From: Deltaproteobacteria bacterium
GTDB taxonomy: Bacteria > Myxococcota_C > UBA6777
Direction of reading: 5' to 3'
NCBI GenBank assembly: GCA_006226375.1
Contig: SBHC01000084.1
Span: forward strand, 124,001-188,000
Length of the DNA stretch: 64,000 bases
Shown in pieces: positions 1 through 8,398 of the stretch (position 1 is the first letter of the stretch; each line of letters starts with the position of its first letter). A program made the translations under genes and the position numbers. Under the pieces are notes generated by a model. That model saw only the letters and a list, made by a program, of their open reading frames with translations. It searched no databases and was not told the DNA's origin.

Positions 1-311
1 AGAGCACCGGCTTGTGGTCCGTTGTCTGGTAAAGAGGAAGCGTCTGCCCCGCCACCATCGAGAGAGGGTTGAGTGACCTGCTGGCACCGCCCATTCGAAC
101 AGGTTTCACCGGCCTTGCAAGGAAACTCCAACAAACCGCTTTGATCACCGACGCAAACATACAAGACGTTGCCGTCACAGTAGCGCTCCTTTCCACCACA
201 CGGGTCGGGCCGAGAGCAGGAGAACAACAGCCCCAGACACAACAACACAAGAACAAGCAGTCCCTGTATGCATGGGTTGAGCCTTGCTGTTTTTCGTAGT
301 GACCTGTTCAT
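1..311 (-). CDS. Cys-containing lipoprotein, N-terminal part (runs off the left edge)
   Basis: About 103 codons are visible before the window ends. The ATG at 311 opens a typical lipoprotein signal: a basic start (MNRSLRKTAR), a hydrophobic core and the lipobox LFSC with the acceptor Cys at residue 32. The mature part has small Cys pairs (CGGKERYC, CSNGRC) followed by a Gly/Asp/Ser-rich linker. This is the style of the other Cys-rich lipoproteins in the window. The start lies 52 bases downstream of the RNase H stop on the same strand, so the two may be co-transcribed. The ribosome-binding site is weak. I do not recognise a family, and the function cannot be judged from this fragment. A short ORF in another frame (175-360) overlaps it but has no coding features. 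Confidence 0.72.
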   Translation of the reverse strand, partial: MNRSLRKTARLNPCIQGLLVLVLLCLGLLFSCSRPDPCGGKERYCDGNVLYVCVGDQSGLLEFPCKAGETCSNGRCQQVTQPSLDGGGADASSLPDNGPQAGA

Positions 312-363
312 CCCAATAACCTGCGGTGTCCACCCGTTTTGGGGCTGGAGGATGGCACACTCT

Positions 364-1002
364 TTACTTGCGACCAAAGTCTGCAGGGACTTCTCCCCAC
401 GAGTCAGTGTCCCACTTCATGATCGAGTTTTCAAACGTGTGGTTGCGAAGCCAGTCTTCTGCCCGATCAATCAGCTCGAAGATCCGTGTGTTGGACTCAT
501 CTTGTTCCAACTTGGTCTTGGTTCGTTTGTTTCGAACCCAGGCCATGGCCGTTCGTGAGTCCGTGTAGATGGGCATATTGCTCCCCTGCTTTTCGAGCAG
601 AGCGAGGGCATGCACCAAAGCCAGAAACTCACCGATGTTGTTGGTTCCATTTTCGAGTGGTCCGACCCGAAAGATCTCTTCGCCGGTCTCCGTAATCACA
701 CCTCGGTATTCCATGAGGCCGGGGTTTCCACTGCAAGCAGCATCCACAGACCAGCTTGGCAAACGGGGCCCACCTTCCATGCCTGGCGTCCAAGTGGGCG
801 CAGCTGGCTTGGCGTCAGCGCCGATGAAGTCGACAGACTCTCCCGCGAAAGCAGCCTTGGCTTCGGCCATACTTCCAAAAGACTTGTATCGGGCTCCAGG
901 ATACCCCTGGACCTGTTGTTGGCAGTCGGGCCAGTTGGTGTAAACACCAGGACGAGCACCTTCCCAGACCACATAAAATTTCGGTTTCTTACGTTTTGCC
1001 AT
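364..1002 (-). CDS. rnhA: Ribonuclease H with N-terminal viroplasmin-like domain
   Basis: Ribonuclease HI cuts the RNA strand of RNA:DNA hybrids (Okazaki primers, R-loops) using two metal ions. The 212-residue product starts with a viroplasmin/RHBD-like hybrid-binding module (residues about 6-50, FYVVWEGARPGVYTNW), as in eukaryotic RNase H1 and some bacterial proteins. The RNase H fold follows from about residue 83. The catalytic acids are visible: D87 in SVDAACSGNPG, E125 in NNIGEFLAL, D148 in IYTDSRTA and D208 near the C-terminus (VPADFGR). A GTG codon lies directly before the ATG. I chose the ATG at 1002 because AGGA sits about eight bases upstream. The next gene downstream on this strand is a lipoprotein with no obvious functional link. 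Confidence 0.93.
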   Translation of the reverse strand: MAKRKKPKFYVVWEGARPGVYTNWPDCQQQVQGYPGARYKSFGSMAEAKAAFAGESVDFIGADAKPAAPTWTPGMEGGPRLPSWSVDAACSGNPGLMEYRGVITETGEEIFRVGPLENGTNNIGEFLALVHALALLEKQGSNMPIYTDSRTAMAWVRNKRTKTKLEQDESNTRIFELIDRAEDWLRNHTFENSIMKWDTDSWGEVPADFGRK

Positions 1003-1177
1003 CACGACATTCCTGTTTGGGTTTGCACCGATTCATTGGCCCCAACCTAACGCATCGCGGCGCCAAAGGAAAGAGTAGAAACCACACACAAAGACTCCTG
1101 TCACAAAGTGGCCCAAAGAAAGCGCTGTCAACCTCCAAAAAACAAAGCAGGTTGCGGAGAATGCAATCGCAAAAACG

Positions 1178-1207
1178 TTGACAATCGTTGAACAGACAGA
1201 ATACAAG
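1178..1207 (+). promoter_or_regulatory. Candidate promoter for the Cys/Arg-rich secreted protein
   Basis: A perfect -35 hexamer TTGACA (1178-1183) is followed after 18 bases by TACAAG (1202-1207), a four-of-six match to the -10 consensus. Transcription would begin about 75 bases before the ATG at 1290. It lies in the 287-base divergent gap between rnhA and the secreted protein. This is pattern matching only. Confidence 0.35.
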
Positions 1208-1289
1208 CGTGTCAACGCCAATCGATTCAGGAACGACCGTTCCAGCTCGTTAATCAGACCTCATACTTTGAGCCAAAGGAGTCAGGTGA

Positions 1290-2003
1290 ATGCGAAAATT
1301 CGTATGGGTTCTTGTGTTCTTCGCTTGTGCCGTGGTGAGCGTACCGGCATCAGTCCAAGCCTCTGCGTACAAAAATGCACTCAAGCGATGCAAGCAAGAG
1401 TACAAACAATCCGTGGTGGAGTGTCGGGACAATTACAAAGAAGCTCGACCGACCTGTCGAGACAACCGAGACAAGCATCTGAAGCGGTGCAAGCTCCTTC
1501 GGTCAGCCATTCGCTGCAAGCGCAAGCGAATCAGCAAAGACCAGACCATCGCATGCAATCAAACCATGCGGGAGTACTTGAAGAACTGCAAACAGAGCAA
1601 AGACAAGGCCACGTGCCGACTGGAACGCAACGTCTGCCAGCAGCTCTGCTTTCGCAAATGCAAAGAGTGCACGATCCGAAGCGTCCTTCCCTGCGTGAGC
1701 CTATGCAAGAGAGCCTACAGCACCTGCGTAGGCAAGGACAAAAACGCTGCCCTGCAATGCAAGCGAAACGCGGCACAACGAGCCCGGCAATGCAAGCGAA
1801 AGTACCTCTACTCTTCGTATCAGAAGCAATACCAATGCCTGTACCAACGGCAAGTCCGATACTCGCGATGCCAATACAAAGCGTACGATCAGTACCGTGC
1901 CTGCATCTATGCGAACAGCGACAACCTTCGGAACTGCTTGCAAGCACAATCATTGGCATGGAATGTATGCCGGACCAAGGCACGCTCTCGCTTTGCCAAA
2001 TAA
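1290..2003 (+). CDS. Secreted basic Cys-rich protein of unknown function
   Basis: A 237-residue protein with a clear signal peptide (MRKFVWVLVFFACAVVSVPA, cleavage probably after VQASA). The mature part is dominated by Cys, Lys, Arg, Gln and Tyr. Single Cys residues recur about every 10 residues within helix-like basic stretches (RCKQEYKQSVVECRDNYKEA), with a tighter cluster near CQQLCFRKCKEC. The start is supported by AAGGAG eight bases before the ATG. A longer ORF in another frame (1178-2023) lacks a signal and ribosome-binding site and is a shadow. The style resembles the protein at 62349-63113. It is followed after 67 bases by a solute-binding protein on the same strand. I do not recognise the family; a disulfide-rich periplasmic or extracellular protein is the safe reading. 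Confidence 0.85.
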   Translation: MRKFVWVLVFFACAVVSVPASVQASAYKNALKRCKQEYKQSVVECRDNYKEARPTCRDNRDKHLKRCKLLRSAIRCKRKRISKDQTIACNQTMREYLKNCKQSKDKATCRLERNVCQQLCFRKCKECTIRSVLPCVSLCKRAYSTCVGKDKNAALQCKRNAAQRARQCKRKYLYSSYQKQYQCLYQRQVRYSRCQYKAYDQYRACIYANSDNLRNCLQAQSLAWNVCRTKARSRFAK

Positions 2004-2070
2004 GCCGATCCTCCCACGAATGATGAAGTGAAACACTTTGACAATGCCAATCAATGACCAAGGAGAACCC

Positions 2071-2928
2071 ATGATTCGCACCTTGCTTCTTGTTACCGTT
2101 TTGTCGTTGGGTTGTGTGTCGGTCTCACAGACAACCTTTGCCGCCAAGTCCAAAGCCCCAGCGAGCCGCCCCGCTGCCAAAGCCAAGGCTGCCAAAGCGC
2201 CTGCAAAACCTGCAACGCGCAAATCCTCACTGGCCCCGATCGCCCCTGCAGACTCCATGCTGTCCAACATCCTTCAGAGCCGCACCGTTCGCGTGTGCGT
2301 TCGCTCCGACATCCCGCCTCTGAGCTACTTCAAGGGTGAGACGCTGCAAGGCTTTGACATTGCCCTGGCCAAACAGTTGGTGGCTCGAATCAGCATTCGA
2401 TACCGCACGCACCTTCGAACACAATGGGTGATTATCAAAGCAGCTGAGCGAGTGCCCAACCTGCAAAAAGGCCGCTGCGATATGGTTGTGGCAGCGTTTT
2501 CCAAGACCAAAGCACGAGCCAAGAAGGTAGCGTTCACACAAATGTACTACCAAACCAACAAGGTAGTGTTGCGGAAGAAGTACAATCTTTCCTCCGCCCC
2601 TGTGATTGCCACAGTCCGAAGCACAACGCAGGGCGCATTTTCCCTGCCCCACGCTGTACAATCGTCCTTTTTGTCGTACAGCGACATACTCTACACCATG
2701 CGCCAAGAACTGGTGGACTATGTGATTACCGATTATCCCATCGGCCTGTACCTTGTCCGACACTCTGACGCCAAGTACCAAATTCATCGCACCCTCAAGA
2801 ACCAAGAATCGTACAGCGTGGGTGTGAACCTGAGTCACAAACATCTGCTCGCAGAGTTGGAGCGCGCGTTGACCTTTATGAAAACCAGCGGACAGCTTGG
2901 CTATCTCCAGCGACAGTGGCTCCAATAA
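2071..2928 (+). CDS. Family-3 extracellular solute-binding protein (orphan)
   Basis: A 285-residue secreted protein of the SBP_bac_3 fold, which binds amino acids or similar polar solutes for ABC importers or for sensing. After the signal peptide (MIRTLLLVTVLSLGCVSVSQ...) comes an unusual Lys/Ala/Pro linker (residues about 25-55). The binding domain then starts at VRVCVRSDIPPLSYF and shows the usual GFDIALAKQL, RCDMVVAAFSKTKARAKKVAFT and VDYVITDYPIG elements. I chose the ATG at 2071 because AAGGAGA lies just upstream; the ORF is open back to a TTG at 2038. No permease or ATPase gene is adjacent, so it may work with a distant transporter or as a sensor. It probably shares a transcript with the Cys-rich secreted gene 67 bases upstream. 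Confidence 0.85.
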   Translation: MIRTLLLVTVLSLGCVSVSQTTFAAKSKAPASRPAAKAKAAKAPAKPATRKSSLAPIAPADSMLSNILQSRTVRVCVRSDIPPLSYFKGETLQGFDIALAKQLVARISIRYRTHLRTQWVIIKAAERVPNLQKGRCDMVVAAFSKTKARAKKVAFTQMYYQTNKVVLRKKYNLSSAPVIATVRSTTQGAFSLPHAVQSSFLSYSDILYTMRQELVDYVITDYPIGLYLVRHSDAKYQIHRTLKNQESYSVGVNLSHKHLLAELERALTFMKTSGQLGYLQRQWLQ

Positions 2929-3036
2929 TCCATTCCCACGGAACCTCGTCCTTTTCAGACTCGAACTCCACACGTCTTCCCACGGCAACACCCCAATCCT
3001 GAAAAAGTTTCAAACTTTCTTCATCAATTTTTTCGA

Positions 3037-3090
3037 TTGACCGAACGGGTACCATCAGGGTAAACTCGTATAGCTTAACGCTCTGTTAAG
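3037..3090 (+). promoter_or_regulatory. Candidate promoter and operator-like palindrome before the vWA/MopE gene
   Basis: TTGACC (3037-3042) and TAAACT (3061-3066) are separated by 18 bases. Just downstream is a perfect 6-base inverted repeat CTTAAC / GTTAAG (3074-3079, 3085-3090). The palindrome would overlap the predicted transcription start, as repressor operators often do. The 260-base gap 2929-3188 also has an AT-rich AAAGTTT/AAACTTT palindrome near 3007-3019, too short to call a terminator. Confidence 0.28.
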
Positions 3091-3188
3091 TCCACACCCC
3101 CCTTAAGAAAGCTGAAGATGGGCCGTTTTCCGTATATAGCGAGAAAACCGTTTTGGATAGCGAAACCTTGTAAAAGAAGGCTACGAGC

Positions 3189-6100
3189 ATGATGTCAACC
3201 ACCACAGCCAAGCCGAAGCACATTGCTTCGAGGTTCTCACGAACTTCTTTTCGAGCAAACGTTGGATTCCTGGCCTTTGCCATGAGTCTGATGTTTGTAG
3301 TGCTGGCTCCCCAACAAGCCGAAGCTGCTTGTGACAGCCCAGACCTCCTCATTGTGTTGGACCGTTCTTGCAGTATGAACGGCCGGAACTGGTCTTCCGC
3401 TGTCAGCGCGGTCAATTCGATTACAACCAGCTATCGAAACAAGCTGCGCTTTGGTTTGGAGACCTTCCAAAGCTCGGCTTCCATCAACTACGGCATCGAT
3501 CGTTGTATTCGGGACGGAAGTCGCTGTTACAGCAACCTTCAGAGCGTCCTCCGAGGGATCCGACCTTCCGGTGGAACCAACCTCCGAAGTGCCATTGATG
3601 TCGCCCGTAGCCACCTGACATCCATCCGAAACTCAGACCGGGTAAAGAACCGCAAACGAAGCGTGATGTTCATTACAGACGGTCGGGCCTCTTGCGCAGA
3701 CAGCAACGTTCGAACCTTGCTCAGCACTCTCGGAGTCAAGACCTTCGTGATCGGTTTTGGTAGCGGGGTTGATTCGCGATGTTTGAACAACATGGCCACT
3801 GCCGGTGGGACAGCCCGTAGTGGTTCTCGAAAGTATTACCAAGCCGACAACTCTTCCGAATTGAACGCCGCGATGACAGCCATCGCCAACGCAGCATCCG
3901 CGGAGGTATGCAACAACAGCGATGATGACTGCGACGGCCAAATCGATGAAGGATTGTACCGAAGTTGTAGGACCAGCTGTGGGACTGGAACAGAACGATG
4001 CTCTCGCGGAAGTTGGGTGAGTTGTTCAGCCCGTCAACCCACCGGCGAGAAATGCAACGGTCGGGATGATGATTGCGACGGAAGTGTTGACGAGAACTGG
4101 AAATCAACTCTCGGTCGAACGTGCTATGCAGGGACAGGAAACTGCCGACGTTCGGGACGCTACGTTTGCAACAGCAGCGGCACAGGTGTCACTTGCTCTG
4201 CACGACCGGCTGGTGGTCGCTCCGAACTTTGCAATGGTATCGATGATGACTGCGACGGTCAGGTCGACGAGAACTTCAGCAACAAAGGAAAGACCTGTTA
4301 TTCCGGAAACGGAATCTGTCGCCGCAGCGGTGTGTACATCTGCAACTCGTCCCAAACAGGTTTGACCTGCTCCGCTCGACCCGGTCCTGGACGCGGTGAG
4401 ACCTGCAACCGCCTCGACGATGACTGCGATGGCAGTGTGGACGAAGGTCTCTCCCGTACGTGCCGCTCCATCTGTGGCACAGGCACCGAGACTTGCTCCA
4501 ACGGTGTGTGGGGCAACTGCAACGCACGCACGCCCACCACCGAACGATGCAACAACATTGACGACGACTGTGATGGCCAAGTCGATGAGAACTGGCCCAC
4601 CAAGCAAGACACTTGTTATGCCGGAACAGGCAACTGTCGACGCACAGGAACCATGGTTTGTAACTCCAGCCAAAATGGAGTGACCTGTTCCGCCCGTGCA
4701 GGTTCCCCCGTAGCAGAACGCTGCAACGGCCAAGACGATGACTGCGACGGCCAAGTCGATGAAAACTTCACCACCCTCGGAAAGACTTGTTACAACGGCC
4801 TCGGTATCTGCCGCCGCCCAGGCAAGTATATCTGTAGCAGCAACGGCAGCGGCGTGACTTGTTCTGCCCAACCCGGACCCAAGCAAGCCGAAACTTGCAA
4901 CGAGTTGGATGATGACTGTGACGGTCAAATCGACGAGAACTTCACCAACAAAGGCCAAACCTGCAGTTCAGGAACGGGGAGTTGCCAACGCTCCGGAAAG
5001 TATGTGTGTAAGTTGGACGGCTCTGGCACCCAGTGCTCCGTCAACTCCGGTCAACCCAAGCCTGAATCCTGCAACAACATCGATGACGACTGTGATGGGA
5101 ACGTTGACGAAGGACTGACCCGCCCATGCCGCACCAACTGCGAAACAGGCACAGAGACTTGTAGCTCCGGTCGCTGGATCAACTGTACCGCTCGCAAGCC
5201 CACGCCCGAAGAATGCAACGGCTTGGACGACGACTGTGACGGACCCATCGACGAAGATTGGCCCAAGAAGAGCACGGCGTGCACCGTCGGCAAGGGAGAA
5301 TGTACTCGAACCGGCAAGTGGGTTTGCAACTCTGCCAAAGACGACGTGGAATGTTCCGTCAAACCCGGCAACCCAGTGGCCGAATTGTGCAACGGCAAAG
5401 ACGATGACTGCGACGGCTCCATCGATGAGAACTGGTCCAAGAAAGGAAGCAGTTGTACCGTGGGAATCGGGGAATGTACCCGCACAGGCAAGTGGGTCTG
5501 CAACGGGCCCGGCTCCGGCATTGAATGTTCAGTCCAACCTGGAGCGCCCAAGGCTGAAACGTGCAACAACAAAGACGATGACTGCGATGGTTCCATCGAT
5601 GAGAACCTGACCCAAACCTGTACCACCAAGTGTGAGTCAGGCACGGAAACCTGCAACGCAGGAACCTGGATCAACTGCACCGCTCGTCAGCCCACCCCAG
5701 AAACCTGTAACGGTCAAGATGACGACTGTGACGGCTCCATCGACGAAGATTGGGCAACTCTGAACACGCCTTGTACTGTCGGCCAGGGAAGCTGTGCACG
5801 AACCGGAGTGTTCATCTGTGAGCCCGACGGCGCCAAAGTGATGTGCTCCGAACAGCCTGGACAACCCGGCAAGGAAGTCTGCAACGGCCAGGATGATGAC
5901 TGCAACGGTCAAGTCGACGAGCTCTGGAGCAAAAAAGGAACGCCCTGTACACGAGGTATCGGGGAATGCATCAGCACCGGGACTTGGGTTTGTAACCAAG
6001 CTGAAACCGATGTCGAATGTTCCGCAAAAGCCGGAACGCCTGGTGTTGAACGATGCAACGGCAAAGACGACGACTGCGACGGCAACATCGACGAAGACTG

Positions 6101-8300
6101 GCCCCAGAAGAAGCAGGCATGCACCAACGGTCTCGGGATCTGCAAAGCCTCCGGCATCTGGGTGTGTAAGCAAGACGAGTCGGATGTGGAATGCAACGCC
6201 GTTGAAAACCAACCCAAGTTCGAAGACTGCAACAACATTGATGACGACTGCGATGGCAACATTGATGAAGCTATCCAGCGACCCTGCAAAACGATTTGTG
6301 GAACAGGTTTTGAAACCTGTAACGCCGGTCAGTGGGTGAACTGTGATGCTCAGAAACCCGTCAAAGAGACCTGCAACGGCAAAGATGACGATTGCAACGG
6401 TTTGATTGACGACACCTGGATGAACCTGGGCAAAGAATGTGTTGTTGGCAAAGGTATTTGCGAGCGCAAAGGCAAGTGGCAATGCACCACAGATACCACT
6501 GGCGTGGAGTGCTCCGTCCAGCCCGGTCAGCCCCAACAAGAACAATGTGACGGCAAAGACAACGACTGTGACGGCCAAGTCGATGAAGACTGGCCCAACA
6601 AAGGTCAAAGCTGTAACACAGGAACCGGTGCCTGCAACAAAGGCGGCAAGCAAGTTTGCACACCGGATGGTTTGAAGCTTCGGTGCTCCTCTCCTGGAGG
6701 ATCCCCCAGCCCCGAAACCTGCGACGGTGTCGACAACGACTGCAACGGAATCATCGATGACGGCCTGGTTCGTGCCTGTCAAACAGCCTGTGGCTCAGGC
6801 GTTGAAACTTGTGTGAGCGGACGTTGGCAGAACTGCTCTGCCCCCGAACCCCAACAAGAAACCTGCAACGGCAAAGACGACAACTGCGATGGCTCCATTG
6901 ATGAGGGACTCACCCGAATTTGCGAGACCAATTGCGGAAAGGGCAAAGAAACCTGCACGAACGGACGATGGTTGAATTGCACCGCACCACAGCCCAAGCA
7001 AGAGATCTGTGACGCACAAGACAACGACTGCGACGGCGAAATTGATGAGTTGCCGCCCAAGCAATGTCTTGGCGACTGTGGTCAAGGCCAAGCGACTTGT
7101 GAAGAAGGCGCCTGGACAGGTTGTTCCGGCCCTGCTCCCAAAGACGAGGTCTGCAACGGCAAAGACGACGACTGCAACGGGAAAGTCGATGACAACCTGA
7201 GCCGAGTTTGTCGAAGTGACTGTGGACAAGGCACCGAGATCTGCAAAAACGGTCAGTGGACCTTGTGCAACGCTCCTTCTCCAACACCAGAAGTCTGCAA
7301 CGGACGGGACGACAACTGCGATGGAAAATCCGACAACGCAGCGCCCTGCCCCGACGGCTTGAACTGTGTGCAGGGAAGCTGTCGCCCCAAATGTCGAGGT
7401 GCAGAGTGTCCCGGTGGCATGAAGTGCATCAACGACATCTGCTACGGTGATGCTTGCAAAGGCAAAACCTGCCCCACAGACCAACAGTGTGTGGGTGGTC
7501 GCTGTGTGAATCCTTGTGACCTGATCAAGTGTCCCTCTGCTTACGTCTGTCGCAAAGGGACCTGCGTGAAGGATGACTGCTACATTAAGGGATGCCCCTC
7601 CGGTCAACGTTGTGTCCGAGGAACCTGCCTCAAAGACCCATGCTCTGGAGTGTCTTGTGGCGCTGACGAGTTCTGTCGAGAAGGCAAATGCGTCAAGTCC
7701 TGTGCCAAAGTCAAATGTGGCGAAGAAGAGACCTGCGAAGACGGAAAATGCATCAAAGATCCTGGCAAGGCTGGACTTTGCAAAGGAAAAACCTGCCCGG
7801 ACGGTCACAACTGTGTGGAAGGCAAGTGCATCTCCGATCCATGCTACGACACCACCTGCGCACCTGGACAAGCTTGCATCAACGAGCGATGCCAGCACGA
7901 TCCATGTCACAACATCAAATGTCCCGACGGACAGATCTGTAAGAACAGCCAGTGTCTGGACAATCCTGGAGGTAACAACCCCAACGGAGAAGGCAACACC
8001 AACTCCGAAGGAAACTCCAACACGGAAGGCAACACCAACGGCGAGGAGTCAACCAACAATGGCTCTGAATCCAACTCCAATGGTGCAGAAAGCTCCGGTA
8101 ACCCAGACGCAGGGCCGACCACCACCGACAAAGATGAAGACGGCGACAAGAAAGGTGGCTCGAACCAGCAGTCCACGGACAATGAGCCGCCCCGCTACGC
8201 TCCAGGTTGTGACTGCCAAAGCACCCAGCCCATGAGCCCATGGGGAGGCCTCATCATCCTCTTTGTTGCCCTCGTCATCGTCTTCCGACGACGCTTCTAA
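3189..8300 (+). CDS. Giant vWA / MopE-repeat surface protein with MYXO-CTERM-like tail
   Basis: A 1703-residue exported protein. Residues 1-46 form a long signal peptide. A von Willebrand A domain follows (about 50-235) with a complete MIDAS metal site: D58-S60-S62 in DRSCSM, Thr in GGTNLRS and Asp in FITDGRA. From about residue 240 to 1380 there are 22 MopE-type units built around CNGxDDDCDGxxDE, which resemble calcium or copper-binding Asp loops. Nine or so small modules with the pattern CPxGxxCxxGxC follow. Next is a low-complexity Asn/Gly/Ser/Glu linker. Last is a tail with a GCDCQ motif, a hydrophobic segment and RRR, which fits MYXO-CTERM-like surface sorting. A role as a surface adhesin or metal-binding matrix protein is likely. 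It is monocistronic and convergent with the next gene. Confidence 0.93.
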   Translation: MMSTTTAKPKHIASRFSRTSFRANVGFLAFAMSLMFVVLAPQQAEAACDSPDLLIVLDRSCSMNGRNWSSAVSAVNSITTSYRNKLRFGLETFQSSASINYGIDRCIRDGSRCYSNLQSVLRGIRPSGGTNLRSAIDVARSHLTSIRNSDRVKNRKRSVMFITDGRASCADSNVRTLLSTLGVKTFVIGFGSGVDSRCLNNMATAGGTARSGSRKYYQADNSSELNAAMTAIANAASAEVCNNSDDDCDGQIDEGLYRSCRTSCGTGTERCSRGSWVSCSARQPTGEKCNGRDDDCDGSVDENWKSTLGRTCYAGTGNCRRSGRYVCNSSGTGVTCSARPAGGRSELCNGIDDDCDGQVDENFSNKGKTCYSGNGICRRSGVYICNSSQTGLTCSARPGPGRGETCNRLDDDCDGSVDEGLSRTCRSICGTGTETCSNGVWGNCNARTPTTERCNNIDDDCDGQVDENWPTKQDTCYAGTGNCRRTGTMVCNSSQNGVTCSARAGSPVAERCNGQDDDCDGQVDENFTTLGKTCYNGLGICRRPGKYICSSNGSGVTCSAQPGPKQAETCNELDDDCDGQIDENFTNKGQTCSSGTGSCQRSGKYVCKLDGSGTQCSVNSGQPKPESCNNIDDDCDGNVDEGLTRPCRTNCETGTETCSSGRWINCTARKPTPEECNGLDDDCDGPIDEDWPKKSTACTVGKGECTRTGKWVCNSAKDDVECSVKPGNPVAELCNGKDDDCDGSIDENWSKKGSSCTVGIGECTRTGKWVCNGPGSGIECSVQPGAPKAETCNNKDDDCDGSIDENLTQTCTTKCESGTETCNAGTWINCTARQPTPETCNGQDDDCDGSIDEDWATLNTPCTVGQGSCARTGVFICEPDGAKVMCSEQPGQPGKEVCNGQDDDCNGQVDELWSKKGTPCTRGIGECISTGTWVCNQAETDVECSAKAGTPGVERCNGKDDDCDGNIDEDWPQKKQACTNGLGICKASGIWVCKQDESDVECNAVENQPKFEDCNNIDDDCDGNIDEAIQRPCKTICGTGFETCNAGQWVNCDAQKPVKETCNGKDDDCNGLIDDTWMNLGKECVVGKGICERKGKWQCTTDTTGVECSVQPGQPQQEQCDGKDNDCDGQVDEDWPNKGQSCNTGTGACNKGGKQVCTPDGLKLRCSSPGGSPSPETCDGVDNDCNGIIDDGLVRACQTACGSGVETCVSGRWQNCSAPEPQQETCNGKDDNCDGSIDEGLTRICETNCGKGKETCTNGRWLNCTAPQPKQEICDAQDNDCDGEIDELPPKQCLGDCGQGQATCEEGAWTGCSGPAPKDEVCNGKDDDCNGKVDDNLSRVCRSDCGQGTEICKNGQWTLCNAPSPTPEVCNGRDDNCDGKSDNAAPCPDGLNCVQGSCRPKCRGAECPGGMKCINDICYGDACKGKTCPTDQQCVGGRCVNPCDLIKCPSAYVCRKGTCVKDDCYIKGCPSGQRCVRGTCLKDPCSGVSCGADEFCREGKCVKSCAKVKCGEEETCEDGKCIKDPGKAGLCKGKTCPDGHNCVEGKCISDPCYDTTCAPGQACINERCQHDPCHNIKCPDGQICKNSQCLDNPGGNNPNGEGNTNSEGNSNTEGNTNGEESTNNGSESNSNGAESSGNPDAGPTTTDKDEDGDKKGGSNQQSTDNEPPRYAPGCDCQSTQPMSPWGGLIILFVALVIVFRRRF
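3907..7345 (+). repeat. 22 MopE-type units in a seven-unit super-repeat
   Basis: Counting from each CN..DDDCDG core to the next, units are either short (about 41 residues, with CxxxCGTGxETC) or long (about 51 residues, with CxxGxGxCxRxGxWVC). The order is S L L S L L L, S L L S L L L, S L L S S S S, then a final truncated core. The array therefore has a higher-order period of seven units. The last third departs from it by replacing long units with short ones. Confidence 0.85.
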
Positions 8301-8398
8301 ACCTGGGGTTTGAATCCCAACCAACCTTCCCCTCCCAAGCACTCCTCGTTCCCCACAATTCCTTCAATTCACTCTCAAGCCATTTCTTCACATAAGAA

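Noticed and set aside
1178-2023. Plus-strand ORF of 281 codons overlapping the Cys/Arg-rich gene in another frame
   Set aside because: No ribosome-binding site or signal peptide; the frame starting at 1290 has both.
2929-3036. Intrinsic terminator at the AAAGTTT/AAACTTT palindrome
   Set aside because: The stem is all A/T with a one-base centre and no clean T-run directly after it.
3907-7345. Tandem DNA repeats suggesting a satellite or CRISPR
   Set aside because: They encode MopE units in one continuous frame.
8301-8398. tRNA T-arm-like sequence GGTTTGAATCCC after the vWA/MopE gene
   Set aside because: No cloverleaf can be built around it, and no acceptor stem or CCA end is present.
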